From: G963691885 sp963691885
GTDB lineage: Bacteria > Pseudomonadota > Alphaproteobacteria > UBA8366 > Aestuariispiraceae
NCBI GenBank assembly: GCA_963691885.1
Contig: OY829843.1
Coordinates: forward strand, 3,472,001 to 3,536,000
Direction of reading: 5' to 3'
Length of the DNA stretch: 64,000 nucleotides
Part shown: positions 1 to 9,136 of the stretch, piece after piece
Layout: each line of letters starts with the position of its first letter
Position numbering within the stretch: the first letter of the stretch is position 1
Program-made: the position numbers and the translations under genes
The notes under the pieces: generated by a model
The model's database searches: none
Told to the model about the DNA's origin: nothing
What the model saw: only the letters and a program-made list of their open reading frames with translations

Positions 1-1670
1 GTGAAAAAGCCGCCATCCGCAAAGAATCTCTTTCCTTTGGACGAGGCATGGTCCCGGGCGGGCCAGTAAACAGTTTCCAATGCATCGAACTCTGTTGCAT
101 CCAGATCGGCCAATGCCGCCAGGTTCAGATCGCGGACGCCGTCGTTCGACAGGGTGGTCAATGTCGCGTATTCCCGAAAGATGTCTGCGGGACCGGCATA
201 CGTGAACGCATCATCGAAACCCATGCGTTTTGCGACTTCGGCCATTTGCCACCAATCGGCACGCGCCTCACCCGGGAAGGGCAGGAAGCCTCGCTGCCTT
301 GAAATGGCCCTTTCGGAATTGGTGACGGTACCATCCTTTTCACCCCAGCCTGCCGAAGGTAGAACGATATCGGCATGCCGCACGGTATCGGTTTCGGCCA
401 GGATGTCTGACACAACAACGAACGGGCAGGCCTTGATTGCCGCCTCGATGGCGTCGCCATCGGGTAAACTGTCCACCGGGTTGGTCGCCATGATCCACAG
501 GGCCTTGATCTTGCCATCGCCAACGGCCTTGAAAAGGTCGACGGCTTTCAAACCGGGTTTTTCCGCGATCGTCGGGGATCGCCAAAACCCCTGAACGAGG
601 TCGCGGTGCTGGGGGTTCTCAATATCCATGTGACTGGCCAGCATATTTGCCAGACCGCCAACCTCACGCCCGCCCATCGCATTGGGCTGACCGGTGGCCG
701 AAAACGGCCCCATCCCCGGTCGACCGATCCGCCCCGTTGCCAGGTGACAGTTGATGATCGCGTTGACCTTGTCCGTGCCAGAGGTCGACTGGTTTACACC
801 TTGGCTGTAAAGGGTAACGGTTTTCTCAGTCCTGATGACGAGGTCGTAGAACTCATTCAATGTTGCCTGACCAAGTCCAGTTGCCTTCAGTATTTCTTCC
901 GAAGTCAGTTTGCATGCTTCTTCAAGCGCCGCTTCGAACCCGTTGGTATGCTTATCAATGTAGTTCTGGTTGATGGTGCCGGCGTCGTTTAGCGCGGCAA
1001 GAAGCCCCATAAAGAGATGGCAATCACTGTCCGGGTTAATCGCCAGATGCATGTCAGCAATATCCGCGGTCATGGTTCGTCTGGGATCGATCAGAACGAC
1101 CTTCATTTCAGGGCGTTCTTGCTTGGCCGCCGCCACGCGTTGATAGAGGACAGGATGACACCAGGCCAGGTTTGATCCCACCAGGATCAAGAGGTCGGTC
1201 AGTTCCAGATCTTCGTACAGGCCTGGTACCGTGTCGCTACCAAACGCGCGTTTGTGTCCGGCAACTGATGAAGCCATACATAGTCTGGAATTGGTATCAA
1301 TGTTGGCAGAGCCGATATAGCCCTTCATCAGTTTGTTCGCTACGTAGTAATCTTCCGTCAGGATTTGTCCGGAAACGTAAAACGCAACAGAGTCCGGTCC
1401 GTAATTGTCTATTGTCTCCCTGAACCCGGCCGCGACCATGTCCAATGCATCATCCCAACTAACGGTGTTTTCCCCGATTTTTGGGTAAAGGATCCTGTCT
1501 TCCAGATCCATTGTTTCGCCCAGTGCAGACCCTTTGGAACACAGCCGCCCGAAATTCGCCGGATGATCCGGGTCTCCCTTGATGTCGACGCTGCCATCGG
1601 GCTGCGGTGTTGCGATTACACCGCACCCGACGCCGCAATAGGGGCAGGTTGTTTTTACAGGTTTGGTCAT
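1..1670 (-). CDS. nasA: assimilatory nitrate reductase catalytic subunit (C-terminus outside window)
   Basis: Cytoplasmic molybdopterin (bis-MGD) nitrate reductase that reduces nitrate to nitrite; about 556 residues are visible and the gene runs off the left edge. The N-terminus carries the [4Fe-4S] ligands C9-x2-C12-x3-C16-x27-C44, beginning CPYCGVGC, followed by a long molybdopterin oxidoreductase domain with stretches such as NSRLCMAS and MATNPVDSLPDG. There is no Tat signal, as expected for the Nas rather than the Nap type. ATG at 1670 overlaps the nirD stop by 4 bases, so it is the last visible gene of the nrtA-nrtB-nrtCD-nirBD-nasA operon. The usual C-terminal part, which may hold a BFD-like [2Fe-2S] domain, cannot be seen. 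Confidence 0.93.
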   Translation of the reverse strand, partial: MTKPVKTTCPYCGVGCGVIATPQPDGSVDIKGDPDHPANFGRLCSKGSALGETMDLEDRILYPKIGENTVSWDDALDMVAAGFRETIDNYGPDSVAFYVSGQILTEDYYVANKLMKGYIGSANIDTNSRLCMASSVAGHKRAFGSDTVPGLYEDLELTDLLILVGSNLAWCHPVLYQRVAAAKQERPEMKVVLIDPRRTMTADIADMHLAINPDSDCHLFMGLLAALNDAGTINQNYIDKHTNGFEAALEEACKLTSEEILKATGLGQATLNEFYDLVIRTEKTVTLYSQGVNQSTSGTDKVNAIINCHLATGRIGRPGMGPFSATGQPNAMGGREVGGLANMLASHMDIENPQHRDLVQGFWRSPTIAEKPGLKAVDLFKAVGDGKIKALWIMATNPVDSLPDGDAIEAAIKACPFVVVSDILAETDTVRHADIVLPSAGWGEKDGTVTNSERAISRQRGFLPFPGEARADWWQMAEVAKRMGFDDAFTYAGPADIFREYATLTTLSNDGVRDLNLAALADLDATEFDALETVYWPARDHASSKGKRFFADGGFF

Positions 1671-2002
1671 CCCGAAACAGACCTGATATCGATCAGGATA
1701 TCATCGCCTTCAAGCTTGATTGAGAAGGATCGAACAGCCCCTTCGTCAGCGCCCTGGGCCTCGCCCGTCGAGAGCGATATGACCCAGTTGTGAAGCGGGC
1801 AGGTAACACAATTATCGTGCACGATCCCTTGGCTGAGCGGGCCATTTTTATGCGGGCATTTGTCTTCCAGCGCGAAGACCTCGTCCTTCACCGTGCGGAA
1901 AACCGCAATGGTTTTGGTCCCCAGTTTGACACATCTGGCGCCTTTTACCGGGATGTCAGAAATAGTACCGATGCGTGTCCAGTGTCCGGTGATTGCGTTC
2001 AT
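1667..2002 (-). CDS. nirD: nitrite reductase small subunit, Rieske-type
   Basis: Small subunit of assimilatory NAD(P)H nitrite reductase, which works with NirB to reduce nitrite to ammonium in the cytoplasm. The 111-residue protein is a single Rieske-like domain with C49-x-H51 and C68-x2-H71 (CPHK and CPLHNW), so all four [2Fe-2S] ligands are present; many enterobacterial NirD proteins have lost them. It overlaps nirB upstream and nasA downstream by 4 bases each, which implies translational coupling. Length is normal for the family. Confidence 0.93.
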   Translation of the reverse strand: MNAITGHWTRIGTISDIPVKGARCVKLGTKTIAVFRTVKDEVFALEDKCPHKNGPLSQGIVHDNCVTCPLHNWVISLSTGEAQGADEGAVRSFSIKLEGDDILIDIRSVSG

Positions 2003-4446
2003 TCCGCTGCCTCCAGACCCAGGGTCGCCATCGGGTTGAACTCATGCTTGTCTTTACCGGAAACGCGCTCGGACCAGGGGTCGACCTGTGCAAATTTCTG
2101 AGAGAAAACAAACCGGTCATAGAAGTGACGGCGGCGCGAGGGATCGTCCATGATTTGACGCCGTACCTCGTCATAGCCGATCCGTTTGGCCCATTTGTAA
2201 ATCCGCTCCAGATAGCGGCCCTGTTCCCGGTACATCTGGACGAGGGCAACAATGTGTTCCAGCGCTTCGTCCTCTGCGGCAACAAGGCCCAGAACCTCTG
2301 TTCCCTTGATGTCCAGCCCGGCGGCACCGGCAAAGTGGATTTCGAAGCCACTGTCGACGCATATCACACCGACATCCTTGCACGTTGCCTCTGCGCAGTT
2401 CCGTGGACATCCAGAGACCGCCATTTTGACCTTTGCCGGTGTCCAGGACCCCCACATGAATTTTTCGATGCGAACACCGAGACCGGTTGAATCCTGCGTG
2501 CCAAAGCGGCACCAGTCGGTGCCTACGCAAGTCTTCACGGTTCGCAGTCCCTTGGCATAGGCATGACCCGATACAAAGCCAGCCTTGCCCAGATCTTCCC
2601 AGACAGCGGGTAAGTCCTCTTTCTGGATACCCAGCATATCGATCCGCTGACCACCGGTGACCTTGACGGTCGGGATGTTGAACTTGTCGACAACATCGGC
2701 AATGGCCCGCAATTCCGTGGAATTGGTGGTGCCACCCCACATGCGGGGCACAACGGAATAGGTTCCGTCTTTTTGAATGTTGGCGTGGACCCGTTCATTG
2801 ATGAAGCGCGACTGATAGTCATCGGCATATTCATCGGGCCAATCGCAAACCAGATAGTAGTTCAGCGCCGGGCGACATTTTGCACAGCCGCAGGATGTTT
2901 TCCATTCCAGCTCGTGCATGACCTCCGGGATTGTTTTTAACCCTTTTACCTGGATCAACCGGCGTACATCGTCATGACCGAAATCCGTGCAGGGGCACAT
3001 CGGTTGAATGGCGGCAGGATTGTATTTGTCACCCAGGGTGAGGGACATCAGTTGTTCAACAAGGCCCGTGCAGGTCCCGCAGGAGGATGAGGCCTTTGTG
3101 TGGGCGCGTACATCATCCAGACTGGTCAAGTTCTTGCCCGTTATGGCATTGGTGATTGTGGATTTACATATGCCGTTACAGCCGCAGATTTCCGCATCAT
3201 CCGGCAAGGCTGCAACGGCCGCCATAGGGTCCAGCGGGGCACCCCCCTGAAAAGCCTGACCAAAGATCAGTGTCTCCCGCATCTCAGAGATGTCGGTGTT
3301 TTTCTTCAGCAGGTCAAAGAACCATGGGCCGTCATTGGTCTCGCCATAGAGGACCGCACCGATGATCCTGTTGTCTTTAAGGACCAAGCGTTTGTAAATC
3401 CCGGCCTTTGCGTCACGCAAAACGATCTCTTCGCGATCCTCAGCATCAGCAAAATCACCGGCGGAGTAGAGGTCCACGCCTGTTACCTTCAGTTTGGTTG
3501 CCATGACAGAACCGGTGTAAAGCGCGTCGCCCCCACACAGGTTCTCGGCAATCCGTTCCGCCATTTCGTACAGCGGCGCGACCAGGCCATAGACCTCGCC
3601 GCGGTGCTCCACGCATTCGCCAAGCGCAAAAATATCCGGGTCGGAAGTCCGCATGTCGTCCTGAACCAGAATGCCGCGCCCGATTTCCAGCCCGCATTGC
3701 TTTGCGATCTCGACAGAGGGGCGAATGCCGACTGCCATCACAACGATGCTGGCGTCAATTTCGGTTCCGTCGTCCAGATGAACAGCGGTAACTTTACCGT
3801 CCTTCCCAAGGATCTCTTTCGTATTGGCCTTGGTCAGAACGTCGATGCCGCGTTCTTCAAAAGCGCGTTTCAGAAGATATCCGGCGGCGTCATCCAGTTG
3901 CCGCTCCATCAGGGTCGGCATCAGATGCAGAACAGTGACATCCATCCCTTGCATTTTGAGACCAGCGGCCGCTTCCAGACCGAGCAGCCCACCACCAATG
4001 ACAACCGCTCTGCCGCCGGTTTTTGCCGCCGTAAGCATGGCGTCAACATCATCAAGGTCGCGATAGGTCAGGACACCCTCAAGGTCATGTCCCGGCAACG
4101 GGATGATGAACGGGTTGGATCCGGTTGCAATGACCAGCTTGTCATAGGGTGCGGTAATCCCGTTCTCTGAGGTCACGGTCTTTGCGTCCCGGTCGATACT
4201 GGAAATCCGTGCGGATTTATGCAGCGTTACACCGTTGCTTGCGTACCAGGCATCATCATGAGTGATGATATCCTCGTAGGATTTCTCGCCCGACAAAACC
4301 GGTGACAGCATCAGACGGTTATAGTTCACCCGTGGTTCCGCGTTGAAGATCGTAACGTCGAATTTTCCGGGTTCCCTCTCAAAGAGATGTTCCAGCATCC
4401 GGCCTGGCGCCATGCCATTGCCAATGATGACGAGTTTTTCTGTCAT
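1999..4446 (-). CDS. nirB: nitrite reductase [NAD(P)H] large subunit
   Basis: Cytoplasmic siroheme enzyme reducing nitrite to ammonium. Domains in order: FAD/NAD(P)H reductase (first Rossmann motif near residues 5-20 as IIGNGMAPG, second near 150 as VVIGGGLLGLE), a BFD-like [2Fe-2S] domain near 420-470 (CGCNGIC and CGTC), a short further Cys cluster near 519-524, then the nitrite/sulfite reductase repeat. Siroheme/[4Fe-4S] ligands are C640-x5-C646 and C680-x3-C684 (TCVGTDWC, GCPRNC). I chose ATG at 4446 (815 aa) because GGAG lies 8 bases upstream; a GTG at 4455 that overlaps the ATPase stop is possible. The 3' end overlaps nirD. Confidence 0.94.
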   Translation of the reverse strand: MTEKLVIIGNGMAPGRMLEHLFEREPGKFDVTIFNAEPRVNYNRLMLSPVLSGEKSYEDIITHDDAWYASNGVTLHKSARISSIDRDAKTVTSENGITAPYDKLVIATGSNPFIIPLPGHDLEGVLTYRDLDDVDAMLTAAKTGGRAVVIGGGLLGLEAAAGLKMQGMDVTVLHLMPTLMERQLDDAAGYLLKRAFEERGIDVLTKANTKEILGKDGKVTAVHLDDGTEIDASIVVMAVGIRPSVEIAKQCGLEIGRGILVQDDMRTSDPDIFALGECVEHRGEVYGLVAPLYEMAERIAENLCGGDALYTGSVMATKLKVTGVDLYSAGDFADAEDREEIVLRDAKAGIYKRLVLKDNRIIGAVLYGETNDGPWFFDLLKKNTDISEMRETLIFGQAFQGGAPLDPMAAVAALPDDAEICGCNGICKSTITNAITGKNLTSLDDVRAHTKASSSCGTCTGLVEQLMSLTLGDKYNPAAIQPMCPCTDFGHDDVRRLIQVKGLKTIPEVMHELEWKTSCGCAKCRPALNYYLVCDWPDEYADDYQSRFINERVHANIQKDGTYSVVPRMWGGTTNSTELRAIADVVDKFNIPTVKVTGGQRIDMLGIQKEDLPAVWEDLGKAGFVSGHAYAKGLRTVKTCVGTDWCRFGTQDSTGLGVRIEKFMWGSWTPAKVKMAVSGCPRNCAEATCKDVGVICVDSGFEIHFAGAAGLDIKGTEVLGLVAAEDEALEHIVALVQMYREQGRYLERIYKWAKRIGYDEVRRQIMDDPSRRRHFYDRFVFSQKFAQVDPWSERVSGKDKHEFNPMATLGLEAAE

Positions 4447-4451
4447 GACTT

Positions 4452-6218
4452 TCACTCCGCGGCTTCTGTGGCCGTCGCTGTTTGGCGACCGATGCGGGCA
4501 ATGCGTTTTTCTTCGATAGAACGCAGTTGCTCCGGGCTTGGGTCTGCACCGCCTTCATACGCTTCTAGGAAGTCCAGAAGCTCTTCGCGATAGGCGTAGT
4601 AATGTGGGTGGGAGAGGAGGGCTTTCCGGGACCGGGGTCGCGGCAGGTCCACTTCCATAATATTGCCAATCCGTGCGTTCGGACCGTTTGACATCATGAT
4701 AACGCGGTCCGCCAACAGGATTGCCTCGTCCACGTCATGGGTGACGCAGATTGTTGTGACCTCGGTGCGCTTCCAGACATCCATCAGGACATCCTGCAAC
4801 TCCCATCTGGTCAGGCTGTCCAGCATGCCGAATGGCTCATCAAGCAGCAGCAGTTTGGGGGAAAGGGCAAAGGCCCTCGCAATCCCGACACGTTGCTTCA
4901 TGCCGTTCGAAAGTTCGACGGCCGGTTTGTCCATCGCATCCGCCAGGCCAACTTTGTTGAGATAGTATTCAACAACATCGTTGCGTTCGGCCTTTGTGGC
5001 AGTTGGATACACTTTATTCACGCCCAGGCTGACATTCTGGTAGGCGGTCATCCACGGCATCAGGGAAGGCGCCTGAAACACGACGGCGCGTTCCGGACCC
5101 GCCGACACGACATGACTGCCATCCAGGATGATGCCGCCGCCAGAGATTTCGTTCAGGCCCGCGACCATGGAGAGAACGGTGGATTTCCCACATCCGGAGT
5201 GGCCGATCAGGGTGACGAATTCACCTTTCTTCAATTTCAGGTCGAACCCGTCCACCACAGTGAGCGGACCGCTGGGCGTCGGATAGACTTTCTTCAACTG
5301 GCTGAATTCCAGATAGGTCTTGCGATCCGGTGATTTCGCAGCCTCGACAACGGCCTTTGGCGGGCCATCGCTCTCTTTTGAGTCCATCTGTGTGATCGGA
5401 ACCACATTGGGCAGAATGATTTCAGAGGCGACATCCACGCCGCGCTCGGCCCCCACCGTCATCAGATATTCGGTGATGGTTGCGCGCAAGCGGATGAACT
5501 CGTCACTGCTGTTCATCGTGGACCGGTCCCTTGGGCGGGGCAGGTCGACCTTCACCTCTGGCCCAAATCCGGCATTGGGACCGGGGTTGAGGGGAATGAT
5601 CCGGTCAGCCAGAAGAATGGCCTCATCCACGTCATTTGTGATCAGGATGATGGTCTTTTTTTCCTGCTCACAGATAGCCGCCAGTTCATCCTGCAGTTTC
5701 GCGCGGGTTAGCGCGTCGAGCGCGGAAAGCGGCTCATCCAGCAGCAGGAGTTCCGGACGCATGGCGAGTGCCCGTGCAACGGCAACCCTTTGGCGCATAC
5801 CGCCGGAGAGTTCCGCTGGCTTGCGGGTACGGGCGTGATCAAGACCGACCATCTTGATGTAATGGTCGACAATCTCCATCCGCTCAGACTTGCTTTTGGA
5901 TTTGAAGACGCTGTCAACAGCAAGCGCGACGTTGCCAGTGACAGAGAGCCAGGGCATCAGGGAATAGGACTGGAACACAACCCCTCTTTCCGGATCCGGC
6001 CCAACAACTTCCTTTCCATTGAAGATAATGCCGCCGGTATCGGTTTCCAGAAGGCCTGCAATGGCTGAGATCAGCGTTGTCTTGCCCGATCCCGAGAAGC
6101 CGACGATGGCGACGAACTCCCCGGTCTCAACCTTCAGGTCTATGTTGGAGAGAACCTCGGTACGCGTTGTCCCCTCGCCATAACCCTTTGACAGTCCTGA
6201 GATTTCAAGAATTGACAT
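4452..6218 (-). CDS. nitrate ABC transporter ATPase, two ATP-binding domains fused in one chain
   Basis: Energises nitrate/nitrite uptake with NrtB and NrtA. The 588-residue chain contains two complete NrtD/SsuB-type ATPase domains. Domain 1 (about 1-260) has Walker A GFSGSGKTT, signature LSGGMRQR and Walker B LLLLDEP. Domain 2 (about 300-560) has GHSGCGKST, the atypical signature LSNGMKQR and LLLLDEP. Cyanobacterial systems use separate NrtC (ATPase plus NrtA-like domain) and NrtD; here both ATPases are in one chain and no solute-binding domain is attached. TAGGAG stands 7 bases before the ATG. The gap to nrtB is 9 bases. Confidence 0.9.
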   Translation of the reverse strand: MSILEISGLSKGYGEGTTRTEVLSNIDLKVETGEFVAIVGFSGSGKTTLISAIAGLLETDTGGIIFNGKEVVGPDPERGVVFQSYSLMPWLSVTGNVALAVDSVFKSKSKSERMEIVDHYIKMVGLDHARTRKPAELSGGMRQRVAVARALAMRPELLLLDEPLSALDALTRAKLQDELAAICEQEKKTIILITNDVDEAILLADRIIPLNPGPNAGFGPEVKVDLPRPRDRSTMNSSDEFIRLRATITEYLMTVGAERGVDVASEIILPNVVPITQMDSKESDGPPKAVVEAAKSPDRKTYLEFSQLKKVYPTPSGPLTVVDGFDLKLKKGEFVTLIGHSGCGKSTVLSMVAGLNEISGGGIILDGSHVVSAGPERAVVFQAPSLMPWMTAYQNVSLGVNKVYPTATKAERNDVVEYYLNKVGLADAMDKPAVELSNGMKQRVGIARAFALSPKLLLLDEPFGMLDSLTRWELQDVLMDVWKRTEVTTICVTHDVDEAILLADRVIMMSNGPNARIGNIMEVDLPRPRSRKALLSHPHYYAYREELLDFLEAYEGGADPSPEQLRSIEEKRIARIGRQTATATEAAE

Positions 6219-6227
6219 GGTCCACTC

Positions 6228-7295
6228 CTAGCGGTTGGCAGAGAAGGTGAAAGCGCGCTGCAGGGTGAACATCACACGGTCCAGAATGAAGCCGATGATG
6301 CCGATGGTGATCACCGCAACCATGATCTTTGCGAGGGATTGGGAGGAACCGTTCTGGAATTCGTCCCAGACGAATTTTCCGAGACCCGGGTTCTGCGCCA
6401 GCATTTCAGCTGCGATCAACACCATCCAGCCCACACCAAGCGAAAGACGCAGCCCGGTAAAGATGAGCGGAAGCGAGGACGGCAGGACCAGCTTTGTTAC
6501 AGTCTGCCAGGTTGGGAGTTGCAGGACCCGACCAACATTCATCAGATCTTTATCCACCGATGACACACCGAGCGCCGTATTGATCAAGGTCGGCCACATC
6601 GAACACAGCGTCACTGTAATGGCGGATACCAAGAGAGATTTTGAGACGAGACTGTCGTCGCTTGTATAGGTCGCCGACACAATCATGGTTACGATCGGCA
6701 ACCAGGCCAGCGGGGAGACAGGTTTGAAGATTTGAACCAGCGGATTAATCGCGCCATTGAAGGATTTTGAAAGACCCGATGCGATCCCAAGGGGAACCGC
6801 AATCATGGTTGAGATCAGAAAGCCGAGACCGACCGTAAAGAGTGATGTCCAGATCTGATCGATATAGGTTGGTTTTCCGGTATAGGTGCGGTGCTTGACG
6901 CGATCTTCCTTACCGGCGGCGATAAGCTTTGCATTGCGCTCGTCCTGACGCTGATAAAAGGCTTCGGCCTTTTCGCGTCCGCGTACATGATCTTCCCAGA
7001 GGTTTTCAGCCTGTTCCCAAACCTCTACAGGTCCAGGCACGGCGCCGAGTGATGTTTCAACCTTCGGTGCAAGGGTGCCCCAAAGCACCAGAAATCCGAT
7101 GATCCCGATGAGCGGAATAACCAAAACCCGCCGCAACTCACGGAGCTGGGTTCTTGGATTGTCTCCTGCTGCCATACGGAGCAGCGGAACCAGCCAGGAG
7201 AACCCCAGCGCGTCCAGCCATCCGCTGGTCCGTGTAATCGCCAGGAATACCTTCTCGCGTTTGTCGCCAGAGCTGCCAAGTGTTGCTTCAGCCAT
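6228..7295 (-). CDS. nrtB: nitrate ABC transporter permease
   Basis: Inner-membrane permease of the NrtB/SsuC family, about 355 residues. A long N-terminal extension holds one membrane segment (near 45-65) and a charged stretch rich in Glu, Arg and Lys near 90-130. The BPD_transp_1 domain follows, with several membrane helices, the EAA-loop region LVLPSSLPLIFTGLRLSLG and the motif GWMVLIAAEML. ATG at 7295 is preferred over 7304 because AAAGGA lies 8 bases before it. It sits between nrtA and the double ATPase. Confidence 0.9.
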   Translation of the reverse strand: MAEATLGSSGDKREKVFLAITRTSGWLDALGFSWLVPLLRMAAGDNPRTQLRELRRVLVIPLIGIIGFLVLWGTLAPKVETSLGAVPGPVEVWEQAENLWEDHVRGREKAEAFYQRQDERNAKLIAAGKEDRVKHRTYTGKPTYIDQIWTSLFTVGLGFLISTMIAVPLGIASGLSKSFNGAINPLVQIFKPVSPLAWLPIVTMIVSATYTSDDSLVSKSLLVSAITVTLCSMWPTLINTALGVSSVDKDLMNVGRVLQLPTWQTVTKLVLPSSLPLIFTGLRLSLGVGWMVLIAAEMLAQNPGLGKFVWDEFQNGSSQSLAKIMVAVITIGIIGFILDRVMFTLQRAFTFSANR

Positions 7296-7383
7296 CGGGG
7301 CCATCCTTTACTGAATTTGTAGATTTTTGGTGGAGAAGGACGGGCCGGTTCCAAGACCGACCCGTCCCGTCCGTGTATTTGTG

Positions 7384-8781
7384 TCAGCCGCCAGCGACTT
7401 GACCGTCCTGAACGCTCTGCTTGGATTTCAGACCGATCGAAAGACTGTCGATATAGGCGTTAGGCTGTTTGCCGTCATAGGGAATGCCATCGATGATGTC
7501 TTCCGCAGGTGTCGGCGGGCGATAGCCATCTGTGTCCCAAGGGAAGTCTTCTTTCGCGACGTGACCCTCTTCAACCAGCATGGTTGCAGCCTGCAGGTAG
7601 ATGTCCGGCAGATAGACGGAACGTGCGACTTCGTCGTACCAGGCGTCATCCTTATGCTCGGTGATCTGGCCCCAGCGGCGCATCTGCGTCAGGTACCAGA
7701 CAGCATCTGAATAGAACGGATAGGTGGCATAGTAGCGGTAGAAGACGTTGAAGTCCGGAACATCGCGCTTGTCACCCTTTTCGTATTCAAAGGTTCCGGT
7801 CATGGAGTTGGCGATCACCTCTGCATCCGCACCCACATATTCAGAACGTGCGAGGATTTCGACTGCTTCCATACGGTTGGCGTTGTCGTTCTCGTCCAGC
7901 CATTTTGCTGCCCGGATGAGCGCCTTGGTGAGGGCCAGGGTCGTATTCGGGTTTTCCTCGGTAAACTCCTTGGTCAGGCCAAAGACTTTCTCCGGGTTGT
8001 TCTTCCAGATTTCGTAGTCGGTGATAACCGGAACGCCGATGCCTTTGAAGACGGCCTGCTGGTTCCAGGGCTCACCAACACAATATCCGTGGATTGTACC
8101 GGCCTCCATGGTGGCGGGCATTTGTGGCGGCGGCGTTACAGAGAGCAGGGCATCTGCCTGAATCTGACCGGAAACATCCGTTTCTGAATAAAAGCCCGGA
8201 TGAATGTCACCGGATGCCAGCCAATAGCGCAGCTCGTAGTTATGGGTGGAGACCGGAAAGACCATACCCATTTTGAACTGCTCGCCTTCGGCTTTCAGCT
8301 GCTCGACCACTGGTTTCAGGGCTGAGGCCTTGATCGGATGGACCGGCTTGCCGTTTTCCATCGGGACATGGGGTTTCATCATTTCCCAGATTTCGTTGGA
8401 AACCGTGATGCCGTTGCCGTTCAGATCCATAGAAAACGGGGTAACGATATGGGCCTTGGTCCCGAAACCGATCGTGGCAGCGAGTGGCTGACCCGCCAGC
8501 ATATGGGCGCCATCAAGCTCGCCTGTGATGACCCGGTCCAACAGGACTTTCCAGTTGGCTTGCGGTTCCAGCGTGACGAAAAGACCTTCATCCTCGAAAT
8601 ACCCCTTCTCATAGGCAATTGCCAAAGGGGCCATATCGGTCAGTTTGATGAAACCGAATTTCAGTTCATCCTTTTCGACATCAAGCATCTCCGCCTGAGC
8701 CGGGCCGAGAAGGGCAAAACCGATAGCGCCAAGCGCCGCCGTCGCAAGCATTGCCCGTCGTGTGATTTTCTCAAATACCAT
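7384..8781 (-). CDS. nrtA: nitrate-binding periplasmic protein
   Basis: NrtA-family solute-binding protein, 465 residues from ATG 8781 (GGAG 9 bases upstream). The leader has a twin-arginine-like TRRAML followed by a hydrophobic stretch and AQA, so export, possibly by Tat, is likely. Family blocks include LTDMAPLAIAYEKGYF, HMLAGQPLA, THNYELRYWLASG and GYCVGEPWN, which are shared with cytoplasmic NasS encoded upstream. It is the first transport gene downstream of the attenuated leader, so it should be induced by nitrate or nitrite through NasT. Confidence 0.93.
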   Translation of the reverse strand: MVFEKITRRAMLATAALGAIGFALLGPAQAEMLDVEKDELKFGFIKLTDMAPLAIAYEKGYFEDEGLFVTLEPQANWKVLLDRVITGELDGAHMLAGQPLAATIGFGTKAHIVTPFSMDLNGNGITVSNEIWEMMKPHVPMENGKPVHPIKASALKPVVEQLKAEGEQFKMGMVFPVSTHNYELRYWLASGDIHPGFYSETDVSGQIQADALLSVTPPPQMPATMEAGTIHGYCVGEPWNQQAVFKGIGVPVITDYEIWKNNPEKVFGLTKEFTEENPNTTLALTKALIRAAKWLDENDNANRMEAVEILARSEYVGADAEVIANSMTGTFEYEKGDKRDVPDFNVFYRYYATYPFYSDAVWYLTQMRRWGQITEHKDDAWYDEVARSVYLPDIYLQAATMLVEEGHVAKEDFPWDTDGYRPPTPAEDIIDGIPYDGKQPNAYIDSLSIGLKSKQSVQDGQVAGG

Positions 8782-8832
8782 CAATCCGTTCTCCGTTTCA
8801 CTGTTCCAGTCGAGAGATATCAACCGGGTTGA

Positions 8833-8849
8833 TTTGGGCTGAGCCCAAA
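8833..8849 (-). repeat. inverted repeat immediately after the leader terminator
   Basis: TTTGGGC-TGA-GCCCAAA is a perfect 7-bp stem with a 3-base loop. It begins inside the T tract of the terminator and lies about 50 bases before the nrtA ATG. It may protect the processed 5' end of the mRNA or compete with the terminator fold; the role is inferred. Confidence 0.5.
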
Positions 8850-8890
8850 AAAAAACCGCCGAACCGGATTCGACCCACCCGACGGTTCGG
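8847..8890 (-). terminator. intrinsic terminator in the nrtA leader (attenuator)
   Basis: On the minus strand CCGAACCG (8890-8883) pairs with CGGTTCGG (8866-8859), followed by CGG and nine T residues (8855-8847). This is a textbook rho-independent terminator placed upstream of, not after, the coding region, 66 bases before the nrtA start codon. It would stop leader transcription unless antiterminated. Confidence 0.85.
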
Positions 8891-8908
8891 GGAGATCTTT
8901 TCCTGTTC

Positions 8909-8976
8909 GGCAGCGTTGCCTTTGATGCGCCCTTCGTTGGACGCGAAACTTTTGATCCTCTTTGGATCGTGCGTCC
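8909..8976 (-). promoter_or_regulatory. candidate ANTAR (NasT) antitermination element
   Basis: Upstream of the terminator the leader RNA can form two hairpins. The first has outer stem GGACGC/GCGTCC (8976-8971 with 8944-8939) and inner stem GATCC/GGATC with loop AAAGA. The second is GGC-AACGCT-GCC (8920-8909), whose hexaloop has A at position 1 and G at position 4, the signature known for ANTAR-protein targets. Two hairpins followed by a terminator, with nasT encoded just upstream, fits NasT antitermination. The P2 stem is short (3 bp with this loop) and P1 is not a clean hexaloop, so the exact fold is uncertain. Confidence 0.6.
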
Positions 8977-9083
8977 ACATCAGCAAAGATCGGGCCAAAT
9001 CTGACCTTCGGAAAAAAAGAAACGATTTTTCAACGGGGTAGCAGAATACGTCCGAAAATCAGGCTCAATTTCAGTTCGATTTT

Positions 9084-9110
9084 CGTGCCTAAAATTTGTG
9101 CGTTGCACAA
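9084..9110 (-). promoter_or_regulatory. palindrome plus AGGCACG element upstream of the nrt leader
   Basis: TTGTGC-GTT-GCACAA (9096-9110) is a perfect 6-bp inverted repeat. On the minus strand it is followed by AAATTTTAGGCACG. A related block occurs upstream of nasT (10996-11022). It probably marks the promoter/operator of the nrt operon; the regulator is unknown. A sigma-54 -24/-12 pair was tested by eye and does not fit. Confidence 0.4.
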
Positions 9111-9136
9111 TAATGCGTCGCGATTCAGCATAAGAA

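Noticed and set aside
3100..4170. Long open frame on the plus strand opposite nirB
   Set aside because: No codon or domain support; nirB on the other strand is complete with all cofactor ligands.
9060..9110. Sigma-54 promoter before the nrt leader
   Set aside because: AGGCACG resembles a -24 element, but no GC is found at the required 10-base spacing.
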